From: JBAVEL01 sp049587715
GTDB taxonomy: Bacteria > Bacteroidota > Ignavibacteria > UBA10030 > UBA6906
NCBI GenBank assembly: GCA_049587715.1
Contig: JBAVEL010000037.1
Location: 1 to 64,000, forward strand
DNA length: 64,000 nt
Direction of reading: 5' to 3'
Shown: positions 26,218 to 35,528 of the stretch, one piece after another
How the letters are laid out: the number at the start of each line of letters is the position of its first letter
How positions within the stretch are numbered: the stretch's first letter is position 1
Translations under genes and position numbers: made by a program
The notes under the pieces: generated by a model
What the model was told of the DNA's origin: nothing
Seen by the model: the letters and a program-made list of their open reading frames with translations, nothing else
Databases searched by the model: none

Positions 26218-26805
26218 TCAGTTGCTGAACTTCCCCTTGAAGAGACTCCAGGTGATGTCGTCGGTGGTTTTGAAGTCCGCCCAGCGTGTGATGCTCCAGT
26301 TGTTGCCGGCGTCGGGTGTGAGCGTGAACTGGAGGTTCCCCCGCGCCGCGGCGGGGAAACCGGCCAGGGTGTGCTCGAACCGGAACGTGTAGTCGAAGTT
26401 GTAGACAACCGAATCGGAGGCGATCACGGAGTCGCGCGGGGTGAGGATCAGGGTGGAAAAGCCGTTGGGAAGGCCGCGCGCAACCAGGTTCCGGAACCAC
26501 GCCTGTTCCTCCGCCGTTCCCCAGTCGTCCATCAGGGCTCCGTACTGCTCCCGCGCCTCGGAGGAGGGGAGGAACACGAACCGTCCTCCGCCCCCGAAGC
26601 AGGCGGCGTAGGTGTCCACGCATTTCTGGGCCACGGCCGACTGGAGATTGGCCAGCACGGCCGACGGGCGCGTGGGGGGGAGGGGGAAGCAGTTGGTGTC
26701 GGAGGGGGGCTCGGGTTCGCGTGTCGAGAACAGGTCGCACCCCCCGCACGCAAATGCGAGCAGCGCCCCCGTCAGGATCGCCGTGCGGGCTCTCTCAGAG
26801 CGCAA
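26218..26805 (-). CDS. Lipoprotein with NTF2/SnoaL-like fold (paralogue A)
   Basis: About 195 residues from a TTG at 26805 that overlaps the last codons of recR by 11 bases. No ATG or GTG lies between it and the hydrophobic signal [15 protein letters not shown], which carries a lipidation Cys. The mature part has [33 protein letters not shown] and ends [19 protein letters not shown], consistent with an NTF2-like fold. The start codon is the least certain point, since longer in-frame starts lie within recR. Paired with a related lipoprotein downstream. Confidence 0.62.
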   Translation of the reverse strand: MRSERARTAILTGALLAFACGGCDLFSTREPEPPSDTNCFPLPPTRPSAVLANLQSAVAQKCVDTYAACFGGGGRFVFLPSSEAREQYGALMDDWGTAEEQAWFRNLVARGLPNGFSTLILTPRDSVIASDSVVYNFDYTFRFEHTLAGFPAAARGNLQFTLTPDAGNNWSITRWADFKTTDDITWSLFKGKFSN

Positions 26806-27391
26806 TGCGGCCCTCCAGGGCGCGGGTGAGGGTGGCTTCGTCGGCGAACTCCAGATCGGAGCCCACCGGAAGTCCCCGCGCAATCCTGCTCACCCGCACC
26901 CCCAGCGGTTTCAGCAGGCGGGTGAGGTAGAGAGTGGTGGCCTCCCCCTCGACGTTGGGGTTCATGGCCAGGATCACCTCTCCCACGTCTCCCGTCACCC
27001 GCTCCAGAAGCTCCTGCACCTTCAGTTCGTCGGGCCCGATGCCGTCCAGGGGAGAGAGCGCTCCTCCCAGCACGTGGTAGAGTCCGCGGAACTCGTTGGT
27101 CTTCTCGATGGCCAGCACGTCGTTCGGTTCCTCCACCACGCAGATGGTGCGGCGGTCCCGCCGGGGACCCGAGCAGACGGGGCAGGGGTCCGATTCGGTG
27201 ATGTTGCAGCAGACGGAGCAGTACCGGATCCTGTCTTTGACGCCCACCAGGGCCTTTGCCATGCGCACCACCTGGTCCCGCGGCTGTTTCAGCACGAAAA
27301 GGGCCAGGCGCTGGGCGGTCTTGCGCCCGATCCCCGGCAGCCGGGCAAACTCTTCGATCAGCTCCTGCAGCGCTTCGGAGGTGTGGAGCAT
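26795..27391 (-). CDS. recR: Recombination protein RecR
   Basis: 198 residues, standard length. It has an N-terminal helix-hairpin-helix ([20 protein letters not shown]), a four-Cys zinc finger ([16 protein letters not shown], about residues 58-73), a Toprim domain ([16 protein letters not shown] ... [16 protein letters not shown]) and a C-terminal [16 protein letters not shown]. RecR with RecO loads RecA at gaps. It follows ebfC by 16 bases, the conserved ebfC-recR pair. Confidence 0.96.
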   Translation of the reverse strand: MLHTSEALQELIEEFARLPGIGRKTAQRLALFVLKQPRDQVVRMAKALVGVKDRIRYCSVCCNITESDPCPVCSGPRRDRRTICVVEEPNDVLAIEKTNEFRGLYHVLGGALSPLDGIGPDELKVQELLERVTGDVGEVILAMNPNVEGEATTLYLTRLLKPLGVRVSRIARGLPVGSDLEFADEATLTRALEGRIAL

Positions 27392-27407
27392 GGCCCGGGA
27401 GCGATCC

Positions 27408-27746
27408 TCACAGGCCGGGGAGGTTCAGCCCCGGGATGGGGGGGAGAAGGCCGCTCGTGACCCTGGCCATCTCCTCCTGGGCCATGTGGGACGAGTCTTC
27501 CAGGGCCTTGTTGGCGGCCGCCAGCACCAGGTCTTCCAGCATCTCCACATCGGCGGGGTTCACCACCTCGGGCTCGATGTGGACGGCCGTGATGCGCTGC
27601 TTCCCGTTGGCGGTCACGCGCACCATTCCTCCGCCCGATTCCGCCGTCACGGTCCTGCCCTCCAGCTCCTGCTGCACGCGGGCCATTGCCTCCTGCATCT
27701 TCTGCACCTGCTTCATCATGCCCGCCATGCCGGGTACTCCCTTCAT
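27408..27746 (-). CDS. YbaB/EbfC family nucleoid-associated protein
   Basis: 112 residues from the ATG at 27746. The Met-rich start ([21 protein letters not shown]) and the strand pair [26 protein letters not shown] are typical of YbaB/EbfC, a dimeric DNA-binding protein encoded next to recR in most bacteria. dnaX, often just upstream, is absent here. A strong promoter lies about 50 bases upstream. Confidence 0.93.
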   Translation of the reverse strand: MKGVPGMAGMMKQVQKMQEAMARVQQELEGRTVTAESGGGMVRVTANGKQRITAVHIEPEVVNPADVEMLEDLVLAAANKALEDSSHMAQEEMARVTSGLLPPIPGLNLPGL

Positions 27747-27792
27747 CGCGCCTGGTCTCCGCCGGGGTTTGTGGGATGGGGCTTGTGGCGCC

Positions 27793-27821
27793 AATATATC
27801 CACTCTCTCAGGGAAAGTCAA
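27793..27821 (-). promoter_or_regulatory. Sigma70-type promoter of ebfC-recR
   Basis: Minus strand: TTGACT (27816-27821), 17 bp, TATATT (27793-27798). It is back to back with the uppS promoter. Confidence 0.75.
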
Positions 27822-27842
27822 TTTGACACCATGCCCGTTTTC

Positions 27843-27871
27843 TTGACTTTCGAATACAAAAGAGTTAGATT
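27843..27871 (+). promoter_or_regulatory. Sigma70-type promoter of the uppS-bamA-ompH-lpxD operon
   Basis: Plus strand: TTGACT (27843-27848), 17 bp, TAGATT (27866-27871), about 60 bases before the uppS start. The two divergent -35 boxes are only 21 bases apart, so the promoters may compete. Confidence 0.7.
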
Positions 27872-27931
27872 TTTCGGCGCTTCCGCAGTCACTGCCGCCA
27901 CAGCCAATCCATCAACGGGAGATTCCCGCCT

Positions 27932-28768
27932 TTGGCCACAGGCCCACAGCAACCCACGGGGAAAGACAGGATCGTGCAGGAGGGGTTGCGGAGCACCGGT
28001 GAGATACCCCGGCACATCGCGATGATCATGGACGGGAACGGCCGCTGGGCCGAGGAACGGGGGCTTCCCCGCATCGCCGGCCACCGGGAAGGCGTGGAAT
28101 CCGTCCGGGATATTGTGGAGGCCTGCGGCCAGCTCGGAGTGGAGTACCTCACCCTCTATGCCTTCTCCACCGAGAACTGGAAGCGTCCCCGGGAGGAGGT
28201 CTCCCTTCTGATGCGCCTCCTCCTCAGGGCCCTCCGGGACGAGACCGACCGCCTGAATGCCTCCAACGTTCGCATCCAGGCCATCGGCGACACCTCCAAG
28301 CTTCCCCGGGAGGTGCAGAAGGAGCTCCGGGACGGCATCCGCAAGACCGCGGCCAATACGGGCCTCGTGCTTACGCTCGCCCTCAGCTACAGCGGGAGAT
28401 GGGATCTCACCGAGGCCGTCCGGCGGCTGAGCAGGGACGTGCGGGAGGGGAAGCTCCATCCCGGCCGCATCGACGAGACCGTTCTGGGCGGGTATCTTTC
28501 CACGGCCGGGATCCCCGACCCCGACCTGCTGGTGCGCACGGGAGGCGAGATGCGCATCAGCAACTTCCTCCTCTGGCAGGCGGCCTACTCCGAGATCGTC
28601 ATCTCCCCCCGGTTCTGGCCCCTTTTCCGCCGCGCCGAGCTGTATGATGCCATCCGCGAGTACCGGAAGCGGGAGAGGCGTTTCGGCATGGTGAGCGGGC
28701 AGGTGAAGGCCCGCAAGGCGGCCGCCACTCTGGCGCGCCGGCTGCTGAAGGGCGTGACGGGTTCCTGA
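27932..28768 (+). CDS. uppS: Undecaprenyl (isoprenyl) diphosphate synthase
   Basis: cis-Prenyltransferase making the lipid carrier for cell-wall and LPS synthesis. Conserved regions: HIAMIMDGNGRWAEERG with the catalytic Asp, AGHREGVESVRDIV, LTLYAFSTENWKRP, and the C-terminal PDLLVRTGGEMRISNFLLWQAAYSEI. The TTG at 27932, preceded by GGGAG, gives 278 residues. An in-frame GTG at 27974 would give a more usual short N-terminus, so the start is not settled. The stop overlaps the bamA ATG (TGATG). Confidence 0.94.
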   Translation: MATGPQQPTGKDRIVQEGLRSTGEIPRHIAMIMDGNGRWAEERGLPRIAGHREGVESVRDIVEACGQLGVEYLTLYAFSTENWKRPREEVSLLMRLLLRALRDETDRLNASNVRIQAIGDTSKLPREVQKELRDGIRKTAANTGLVLTLALSYSGRWDLTEAVRRLSRDVREGKLHPGRIDETVLGGYLSTAGIPDPDLLVRTGGEMRISNFLLWQAAYSEIVISPRFWPLFRRAELYDAIREYRKRERRFGMVSGQVKARKAAATLARRLLKGVTGS

Positions 28769-31137
28769 TGATGAGAACACTCGCCTCAGCGCTCTTGGCG
28801 GCGGTCCTTCTGGCGGGCCCGCCTGCCCGGGCGCAGGCACCCCGGCCCCAGGAGATTCTCCGCATCCTCGGGATTGCGGTGGAGGGGAACACCACGGCCG
28901 ATCCGGCCGCGGTGATTGCCAACGCGGGGCTGAAGGTGGGGGAGGAGTTCGTCCGGTCGGGCGACAAGATATCGGGAGCGGTCCGCCGCCTCTGGGCCCT
29001 CGGCATTTTTGACGATGTCCGCATTGCCGTGGACCGGAGGGTGGGAGACGGGGTGTACCTGCTGGTGACGGTGCGGGAGCTTCCCCGCTTTGAGGGCGCG
29101 GAGGTCTCGGGAGACGACGAGATGGACGCCGACGACATCCTCAAGAAGGTGACCCTGGAGCGTGGCGAGCCCATCCCGCCCTACGCCCTGGCCCGGATCC
29201 GGAGGCAGGTGGAGCGGCTGTATGAGGAGGAGGGGTTTCTGCTGGCCCGGGTACAGGTCACCGCCGCGGCCTCCGACACCGCCCCCCACCGCGCGACGGT
29301 GAAGGTGGAGGTGGACGAAGGGCCGGAGGTGGAGGTGGCGCGGATCATGTTCGAGGGGAACGTGGCCTTCAGCGAGGGGGACCTCCGGGGGGAGATGGAG
29401 GAGACCTCCGAGAAGAGCTGGTGGAAGTTCTGGACCTCGGCTTCTTTTGACCGGAAGAAGTACGAAGAGGACAAGCGGCTCCTGGCGACCTTCTACCGGA
29501 GGAACGGCTTCCGGGACGCGCAGGTGCTCTCCGACTCCATCTGGTACGGGGCGGACAGGGAGGAGATGTTCATCCTGATCCGCCTCTATGAGGGCCCCCG
29601 CTACGTGATCCGCTCCGTTGCCTGGGAGGGGAACACCATCTATCCCGACAGCATCCTCGGCGGGCGGCTGGGCATCGCGCCCGGGGAGATCTACAACGCC
29701 GAGAAGCTGGAGCAGAACCTGCGGGGGAACGAGGCGCAGACGGATGTGGCCTCCCTCTATCTGGACAACGGTTATCTGACCTTCAACCTGGAGCCGCGCG
29801 AGATCGTCGTGCCCCCCGACAGCGTGGACATCCGCGTGCTGGTGTTTGAGCGGAACCAGTTCCGCATCGGACACGTACACATCAAGGGGAACACCAAGAC
29901 CCACGACAAGGTAATACGGCGGGAGCTCTACACGCGGCCGGGGGATTTCTTCAGCAGGGCCGCCATCGTGCGGAGCGCGCGGCAGATTGCGGTGCTGAAC
30001 TACTTCAACCCCGAGAAGATCAAGCCCGACTACAACCTGGTGGACGACAAGACGGTGGACATCACCTACGAGGTGGAGGAGAAGTCCACCGACAACGTCA
30101 ACGCATCCATCGGCTACAGCGGGGCGTTCGGGGTGACGGGGGCCCTGGGCTTCACCATCAACAATTTCTCCATCTCCGAGCCCCTGACCGGAGGGGCGGG
30201 GCAGATCCTGAACTTCGAGTGGCAGTTCGGCACCACCACCCCCTACCGGACCTTCACGCTCGGGTTCACGGAACCCTGGCTGTTCGGCACGCCCACCCTG
30301 CTGGGCGTGAGCCTGTTTGATACGCGGCAGGCCTACACCTTCGACCTGAAGCAGACCGGCGGTTCGCTCCGCGTGGGACGGCGCTTCCGCTGGCCCGACG
30401 ACTACTTCCGGGGGGACTGGATCCTGAACGCCCAGCACAACGACGTGATCAACGGGCGTGGCATCTACCTGGAGGGGCCCTCCAGCCAGGTGAGCCTCAC
30501 ACAGATCATCACGCGCAACAGCGTGGACAACCCGGTGTTTCCCACCTCGGGGTCGAACCTCTCCCTTTCCACCGAGCTCTCGGGCGGGCCCTTCCTGCCC
30601 GGCACCATCGACTTCCACAAGTGGGAGTTTACCTCCGAGTGGTACCTGCCCCTGTTCGGAAGCAGCAGGGTGTCCCTCTACCTGGGGTCGCAGTACGGGT
30701 ACATCGGGAAACTCTACGGCGAGACCAACATCCCTCCCATCGAGCTCTTCTTCATGGGGGGCACGGGGCTGGGCTTCGTGGCCACCACGCCCCTGCGGGG
30801 GTATGACGATCAGACGATCGGGCCGCGGAACGCCTCGGGCGACGTGACGGGGGGATATGCCATGACCCGTCAGACCGCCGAGTTCCGCGTGGCCCTGGCG
30901 CTCAGCCCCATTCCCATCTATCTGCTGGGGTTTGCGGAAGGGGGGAATGTGTTTACATCGCTCTCCCGGGCGGACTTCTTCGACCTGAAGCGCTCGGCCG
31001 GCTTCGGGGCCCGACTCCAGATCATGCCCATCGGGCTGATCGGGTTCGACTACGGTTTCGGGTTCGACGACGTGGACCCCGCGGACGGGCGTCCCGACGG
31101 ATGGCGGTTCCACTTCGTGTTCGGGCGGGGATTCTGA
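28768..31137 (+). CDS. bamA: Outer-membrane protein assembly factor BamA
   Basis: 789 residues with a signal peptide (LASALLAAVLLAGPPARAQA), about five POTRA repeats over residues 30-430 (ILGIAVEGNTTADP, VARIMFEGNVAFSEGDLR, IRSVAWEGNTIYPDSIL and IGHVHIKGNTKTHDKVIRREL mark the strand-GNT-helix starts) and a 16-strand Omp85 barrel containing the LRGYDDQTIG motif of loop 6. BamA inserts beta-barrels into the outer membrane. The neighbouring ompH/skp-like and lpx genes match the usual bamA-skp-lpxD cluster. Confidence 0.96.
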   Translation: MMRTLASALLAAVLLAGPPARAQAPRPQEILRILGIAVEGNTTADPAAVIANAGLKVGEEFVRSGDKISGAVRRLWALGIFDDVRIAVDRRVGDGVYLLVTVRELPRFEGAEVSGDDEMDADDILKKVTLERGEPIPPYALARIRRQVERLYEEEGFLLARVQVTAAASDTAPHRATVKVEVDEGPEVEVARIMFEGNVAFSEGDLRGEMEETSEKSWWKFWTSASFDRKKYEEDKRLLATFYRRNGFRDAQVLSDSIWYGADREEMFILIRLYEGPRYVIRSVAWEGNTIYPDSILGGRLGIAPGEIYNAEKLEQNLRGNEAQTDVASLYLDNGYLTFNLEPREIVVPPDSVDIRVLVFERNQFRIGHVHIKGNTKTHDKVIRRELYTRPGDFFSRAAIVRSARQIAVLNYFNPEKIKPDYNLVDDKTVDITYEVEEKSTDNVNASIGYSGAFGVTGALGFTINNFSISEPLTGGAGQILNFEWQFGTTTPYRTFTLGFTEPWLFGTPTLLGVSLFDTRQAYTFDLKQTGGSLRVGRRFRWPDDYFRGDWILNAQHNDVINGRGIYLEGPSSQVSLTQIITRNSVDNPVFPTSGSNLSLSTELSGGPFLPGTIDFHKWEFTSEWYLPLFGSSRVSLYLGSQYGYIGKLYGETNIPPIELFFMGGTGLGFVATTPLRGYDDQTIGPRNASGDVTGGYAMTRQTAEFRVALALSPIPIYLLGFAEGGNVFTSLSRADFFDLKRSAGFGARLQIMPIGLIGFDYGFGFDDVDPADGRPDGWRFHFVFGRGF

Positions 31138-31180
31138 GCATGCGACATGCAGACCACACGACCATAACGACGAGGTTTCC

Positions 31181-31696
31181 GTGAACAGGACAATTGGTTT
31201 TGTATTGCTGGCGCTTCTGGCGGCGGCGCCCGGCCGGGCGCAGGCGCCGAAGATCGGGTACGTGAACTCGGAGAAGATCTTCCAGGAGCTCCCCGAGGCG
31301 CAGGAGGCGGAGCGGCGCCTCGGCACCATCGCCGCCCCCGTCCGGCAGGAGATCGAGCGCCGGGAGGGTGAGCTGCAGGGCAAGATCGAGGACTACAGGA
31401 AGAAGCAGGGCATGATGAACGAGCCCGCGCGCAAGGCCGCCGAGGACGAGATCGTGACCCTCCAGCAGTCCTACCGCGCCTACGCGGCCGAGAAGGACAG
31501 CATGCTCCGGCTGGAGCGCGACCGCCTGACGGCGCCCCTGCGGAACCGGATCCTGGCCGCCATCGAGAAGGTGGCGAAGGAGGAACGCTACTCCTTTGTG
31601 TTCGACAAGCTGGAGCAGGCGAGCATCCTCCTCTACGGCGATCCGGCCCACGATCTCACCTTCAAGGTCATCGACCGCCTCAAGCGGGGGAAGTAG
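31181..31696 (+). CDS. OmpH/Skp-family periplasmic chaperone (copy 1)
   Basis: 171 residues, GTG start, signal peptide MNRTIGFVLLALLAAAPGRAQA. KIGYVNSEKIFQELPEAQEAERRL is the usual N-terminal strand and helix start, followed by a long charged coiled coil (residues about 45-125) that forms the tentacles of the Skp trimer, and a final YSFVFDKLEQASILLYG strand. Skp/OmpH proteins hold unfolded outer-membrane proteins for BamA. A second copy follows directly. Confidence 0.9.
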   Translation: MNRTIGFVLLALLAAAPGRAQAPKIGYVNSEKIFQELPEAQEAERRLGTIAAPVRQEIERREGELQGKIEDYRKKQGMMNEPARKAAEDEIVTLQQSYRAYAAEKDSMLRLERDRLTAPLRNRILAAIEKVAKEERYSFVFDKLEQASILLYGDPAHDLTFKVIDRLKRGK

Positions 31697-31727
31697 CATC
31701 GCCATCCAACAGCAACGGACAGAAACA

Positions 31728-32246
31728 ATGAGAACTCTTGTGCTTGCGGCGGCCGCCTTCGTGCTGGCCCCCGCCCTGACGGCCCAGTCGCGCATCGGAC
31801 ATATCAACTCCGAGGCGGTCATGGCCGCCCTCCCCGAAGCGGTGGATGCCCAGCGCTCCCTGGACGCCCTGGTGGCGCAGTGGGAGGCCGAACTGCAGAA
31901 GATGCAGGACGACTGGAAGCGGAAGTTCGACGACTACGAGAAGAAGAAGCTCATTCTGACCGACCAGGGGCGGGCGGAGCAGGAGCGCCTGCTCCGGGAG
32001 CTGGACCAGAGCATCATCGACTTCCGGAACAGGAAGTTCGGCCAGAACGGCGAGCTCTTCCTGAGACAGAACGAGGTGATGAAGCCGATCCAGAACAAGC
32101 TCTTCCAGGTGCTGGACGAGCTGGCCCGGGAGGAGGGCTACGACTACATCATCGACAAGAGCAGCGACGTGCTCCTTTTGTACGCCAACCGGAAGAACGA
32201 CCTCACCGAAGAGGTCACCCGCAGAATGCAGACCTTCCGGAAGTAG
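31728..32246 (+). CDS. OmpH/Skp-family periplasmic chaperone (copy 2)
   Basis: 172 residues, signal peptide MRTLVLAAAAFVLAPALTAQ, then RIGHINSEAVMAALPEAVDAQRSL and a coiled coil ending in YDYIIDKSSDVLLLYANRKNDLTEEV. It is related to the gene just upstream and separated from it by 31 bases. Tandem OmpH genes next to bamA are common in the FCB group. Confidence 0.9.
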   Translation: MRTLVLAAAAFVLAPALTAQSRIGHINSEAVMAALPEAVDAQRSLDALVAQWEAELQKMQDDWKRKFDDYEKKKLILTDQGRAEQERLLRELDQSIIDFRNRKFGQNGELFLRQNEVMKPIQNKLFQVLDELAREEGYDYIIDKSSDVLLLYANRKNDLTEEVTRRMQTFRK

Positions 32247-32254
32247 GCGCCGCC

Positions 32255-33331
32255 ATGACCCTGCGCGAGGTGGCCGCTCTTCTGGGAGCCGACCTGGAAG
32301 GGGACGGCGGGAGGGAAATCCGCGGCGTGGCCAAGATCGAGGAGGCCCGGGAGGGGGACCTCACCTTTGTTGCCAACGCCCGCTACATCCGCCGACTTGC
32401 CGATACCCGGGCCTCCGCCGTGATCGTGGGACGGGATCTCCACAGGGACATGCCCTCCCCGGAAACGGGCCCGGCCCTTCTGCGCGTGGAGGATCCCTAT
32501 GCCGCCTTCCTGAAGGTACTGGTGGTTTTCCACCCGGTGCCCGACCCCCTCCCCCCGGGGGTGCACCCTTCGAGTGTGATCGCCCCCACCGCCTCCCTGG
32601 CCCAGGGGGTGCGCGTGGGTCCCCTGGCGGTCATCGGGGAGCGCTGCTCCCTGGGGGAGGGGGCCATGCTGGGGGCCTGCTCCGTGCTGGGGGACGACGT
32701 GCGGGTGGGGGCCCGCAGCGTGCTCCATGCGGGGGTGATTGTGCGGGAGCGCTGCGTGATCGGATCCCGGGTGGTGCTTCACCCGGGGGTGGTGATCGGG
32801 GGCGACGGGTTCGGGTTTGCTCCCCGCCCCGACGGGTCCTACGAGAAGATCCCCCAGACGGGCATCGTGGTGATCGAGGACGACGTGGAGCTGGGGGCCA
32901 ACACCACGGTGGACAGGGCCACCATGGGGGAGACACGCGTCCGCGCCGGGGCCAAGCTGGACAACCTGATCATGGTGGCGCACAATGCGGTGGTGGGGGA
33001 GCACACGGTGATTGCGGCACAGGCGGGCATCTCGGGAAGCACCCGGATCGGGGGCCACTCCATGATCGGGGGCCAGGCGGGCATCACCGGTCACCTGGAG
33101 ATCGCCGAGGGCACCCGCATCGGGGCCCAGTCGGGCGTGCACCACTCGATTCACACGCCGGGGACCACGGTGTTCGGCTCCCCCGCCTACCCCCAGCGGG
33201 AGGCGTTCCGGATCCAAGGATCTCTGGCGCAGCTTCCCTCCCTTGCGGAGGCTCTCCGCGTCCTCCAGGCGCGGCTGGAGCGCCTGGAGCAGGAGCTGGA
33301 GCGGCTCAGGGCGGGACGCCGGGAGGAGTAA
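32255..33331 (+). CDS. lpxD: UDP-3-O-(3-hydroxyacyl)glucosamine N-acyltransferase LpxD
   Basis: Third step of lipid A synthesis. 358 residues: an N-terminal uridine-binding domain (residues 1-100, REIRGVAKIEEAREGDLTFV), then left-handed beta-helix hexapeptide repeats (VHPSSVIAPTASLAQGVRVG onward) with GGDGFGFAPRPDGSYEKIPQTG and the catalytic His region NLIMVAHNAVVGEHTVI, and a C-terminal helix. Starts eight bases after the second ompH gene. Confidence 0.95.
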   Translation: MTLREVAALLGADLEGDGGREIRGVAKIEEAREGDLTFVANARYIRRLADTRASAVIVGRDLHRDMPSPETGPALLRVEDPYAAFLKVLVVFHPVPDPLPPGVHPSSVIAPTASLAQGVRVGPLAVIGERCSLGEGAMLGACSVLGDDVRVGARSVLHAGVIVRERCVIGSRVVLHPGVVIGGDGFGFAPRPDGSYEKIPQTGIVVIEDDVELGANTTVDRATMGETRVRAGAKLDNLIMVAHNAVVGEHTVIAAQAGISGSTRIGGHSMIGGQAGITGHLEIAEGTRIGAQSGVHHSIHTPGTTVFGSPAYPQREAFRIQGSLAQLPSLAEALRVLQARLERLEQELERLRAGRREE

Positions 33332-33339
33332 CCTCCCCC

Positions 33340-33365
33340 GGAGCCGTCCCGCCCGGGGCGGCTCC
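33340..33365. terminator. Hairpin in the convergent gap after lpxD
   Basis: Near-perfect 12-bp stem (GGAGCCG/CGGCTCC plus an inner CCCG/CGGG) filling the 36-base gap between lpxD and the oppositely oriented gene at 33368. It can serve both strands, although no T tract follows on either. Confidence 0.5.
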
Positions 33366-33367
33366 CC

Positions 33368-33826
33368 TCAATCCACAAACCGCCGCAGATCCTCGATGTT
33401 CTTCGTAAGCTGGGCCTGGGCGCTGTTGTACGCGTCCAGGAAAGCGGCGAAGTGCGTCTTGTCGTAGACGCCGGGGAAGTACCCCTCGATCATCATGTCG
33501 CTCACCCTGTCCACGTAGAACCGGACGGCCACCGCTTCCACGTTCAGGTCGTTTACGAACGACTTGAAATCGTCCCTGTTGTCGGCCGCGTACGCGTTCC
33601 CCTTGTACCAGCTTGTCACCAGCAGTCCGCCGCGGAACTTCCGGATCACGAGGTTCAGATAGCGGGTGTGCTTTGCGATGACCCTGGTGGTGTCGGTGGT
33701 GACCTCGTATCCCAGGTACTCCAGATGTTCCACGAGGGCCGGGGTGTTCTCGGGAAGCTCCGCCCGCAGTGGGGCAGGGACCCAGAGGACAATGATGAGA
33801 GGAAGCAGCCATGCGGCGTGTTTCAT
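33368..33826 (-). CDS. Exported YbjN-like protein of unknown function
   Basis: 152 residues with a signal peptide (AAWLLPLIIVLWVPAPLRA). The mature protein (LVEHLEYLGYEVTTDTTRVIAKHTRYLNLVIRKF split over two strands, then FKSFVNDLNVEAVAVRFYVDRV) has the helix-strand pattern of YbjN/type III chaperone-like folds. This is a weak, fold-level impression. It is transcribed against the lpx genes on both sides and has its own promoter, so it interrupts the lipid A cluster. Confidence 0.6.
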   Translation of the reverse strand: MKHAAWLLPLIIVLWVPAPLRAELPENTPALVEHLEYLGYEVTTDTTRVIAKHTRYLNLVIRKFRGGLLVTSWYKGNAYAADNRDDFKSFVNDLNVEAVAVRFYVDRVSDMMIEGYFPGVYDKTHFAAFLDAYNSAQAQLTKNIEDLRRFVD

Positions 33827-33902
33827 GAGACCTCCCTGTTGATGAAAGGTGGGGGCGCTCCGGGTACGGGGTCCCGGGCGACAACGGCGCGAAACCGGCG
33901 GA

Positions 33903-33931
33903 AATATGCCGAGGGAGGGGGTCAAAGTCAA
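33903..33931 (-). promoter_or_regulatory. Promoter of the YbjN-like gene
   Basis: Minus strand: TTGACT (33926-33931), 17 bp, CATATT (33903-33908). Confidence 0.55.
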
Positions 33932-33939
33932 GCCGCGTT

Positions 33940-33968
33940 TTGCATCCTTCACGAAATGTTGGTAAGTT
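33940..33968 (+). promoter_or_regulatory. Promoter of the lpxC/fabZ-lpxA-lipM-panB-surE operon
   Basis: Plus strand: TTGCAT (33940-33945), 17 bp, TAAGTT (33963-33968), leaving a leader of about 100 bases before lpxC. It is divergent from the promoter at 33903-33931. Confidence 0.5.
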
Positions 33969-34076
33969 CTGCGGGTCGGCGCGGCGGCATGGACCGCCGC
34001 ACCCCCTTCCACGGCCTGCCCCCGCGGGCCCCCCGGGGCCGGGGGCTCCGCCATCAGCGTACCATCGGGAGTCCAG

Positions 34077-35525
34077 ATGCTCGTACAGCAGCGAACGATC
34101 CGAAAGCCGGTTTCCCTGAGCGGCATCGGCCTGCACACGGGAAGCGTATGCACCATGACATTCCGTCCCGCCCCCACCGACTTCGGGATACGGTTCCGGC
34201 GGGTGGACCTGGGCGGCTCGCCCGAGATCCCCGCCGTGGTGGACCACGTGGTGGATGTCTCCCGCGGAACCACCATCGCCATCGGAGAGGCGCGGGTGCA
34301 CACGGTGGAGCATGTGATGGCCGCCCTGGCGGGGCTGCAGGTGGACAACGTGCTGGTGGAGCTGGACGCCAACGAGCCTCCCGTGGGGGACGGAAGCGCA
34401 AAGCCCTACGTGGACGTCCTGCTGGAGGCCGGCTTCGAGATGCAGGACGCCCCCAAGGACTACCTGATCATCGACAAGCCGGTGGAATACCACAACGAGG
34501 AACGGCAGGTGGACATTGTGGCCCTCCCCACCGACGACTACCGCATCACGGTGATGGTGGACTACCACAACCCGGCCCTCGGGAGCCAGCACACGGGGTT
34601 GTTCGACCTGGAGAAGGAGTTCGTCACGGGGTTCGCCCCCTGCCGCACCTTCTGCTTCCTCCACGAGGTGGAGATGCTCCACGACCGGGGCCTCATCCGG
34701 GGGGGCAACCTGGACAACGCCATCGTCATCGTGGACGGGGATCTGGACCAGGAGGAGCTCAACCGGATCAGCGAGCGGTTCGGCATCCGGGACTCGGTGA
34801 TCCTGGGGGCGAACGGGGTGCTGAACAACAAGCCCCTCCACTTCCGGAACGAGCCGGCCCGGCACAAGCTGCTGGACGTGATGGGGGACCTTGCCCTGAT
34901 CGGGGTGCCGCTGAAGGCCCAGATTCTGGCGGCCCGGCCGGGCCACGCGGCCAACGTGGAATTTGCCCGCGAGATCCGGAAGCTCTACCAGCAGAAGAAG
35001 CTCGTGCGGAAATACCAGCACGAGCGGAGAGAGGGCGTCGTCTTTGACATCAACGCCATCAAGAAGATCCTCCCCCATCGCTATCCCTTCCTGCTGGTGG
35101 ACAAGATCACGGATTTCCGGATGGACGAGCGCATCACGGGGGTGAAGAACGTGACCGTGAACGAGCCCTTCTTCGAGGGGCACTTCCCCGGCCAGCCGGT
35201 GATGCCCGGCGTGCTGATCATAGAGGGGATGGCGCAGACGGGCGGGATCCTGCTCCTGAACGGGGTGGAAAACCCGGGAGACAAGCTGGTGTACTTCATG
35301 GCCATCAACAACGTGAAGTTCCGCAAGCCCGTCCTTCCGGGAGACCAGCTTGAGTTCCAGCTCGAGATGATGAGCCGGAAAAGCCGCATCTGCGTGATGC
35401 GGGGCCGGGCGTTTGTGGACGGCGTCCTGGCGGCGGAAGCCGAGATGATGGCCACCATTATGGACCGGACGGCGGGGGCGGGAGCCCTGCCGGGGGGCGG
35501 CGCCCCGCCGGGGAAGGAGGGATGA
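34077..35525 (+). CDS. lpxC/fabZ: Bifunctional LpxC/FabZ fusion (lipid A deacetylase and 3-hydroxyacyl-ACP dehydratase)
   Basis: 482 residues. The N-terminal 310 are LpxC, the committed zinc deacetylase of lipid A synthesis: RTIRKPVSLSGIGLHTG at the start, HTVEHVMAAL (His 75 and 79) and ARHKLLDVMGD provide the zinc ligands. Residues about 325-470 are FabZ: ILPHRYPFLLVDKI with the catalytic His and EGHFPGQPVMPGVLIIEGMAQ with the catalytic Glu. This fusion is characteristic of the FCB group and some relatives. It couples sugar deacylation with supply of hydroxyacyl-ACP. A Gly/Pro-rich tail of about 15 residues follows FabZ. Confidence 0.96.
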   Translation: MLVQQRTIRKPVSLSGIGLHTGSVCTMTFRPAPTDFGIRFRRVDLGGSPEIPAVVDHVVDVSRGTTIAIGEARVHTVEHVMAALAGLQVDNVLVELDANEPPVGDGSAKPYVDVLLEAGFEMQDAPKDYLIIDKPVEYHNEERQVDIVALPTDDYRITVMVDYHNPALGSQHTGLFDLEKEFVTGFAPCRTFCFLHEVEMLHDRGLIRGGNLDNAIVIVDGDLDQEELNRISERFGIRDSVILGANGVLNNKPLHFRNEPARHKLLDVMGDLALIGVPLKAQILAARPGHAANVEFAREIRKLYQQKKLVRKYQHERREGVVFDINAIKKILPHRYPFLLVDKITDFRMDERITGVKNVTVNEPFFEGHFPGQPVMPGVLIIEGMAQTGGILLLNGVENPGDKLVYFMAINNVKFRKPVLPGDQLEFQLEMMSRKSRICVMRGRAFVDGVLAAEAEMMATIMDRTAGAGALPGGGAPPGKEG

Positions 35526-35528
35526 GCG

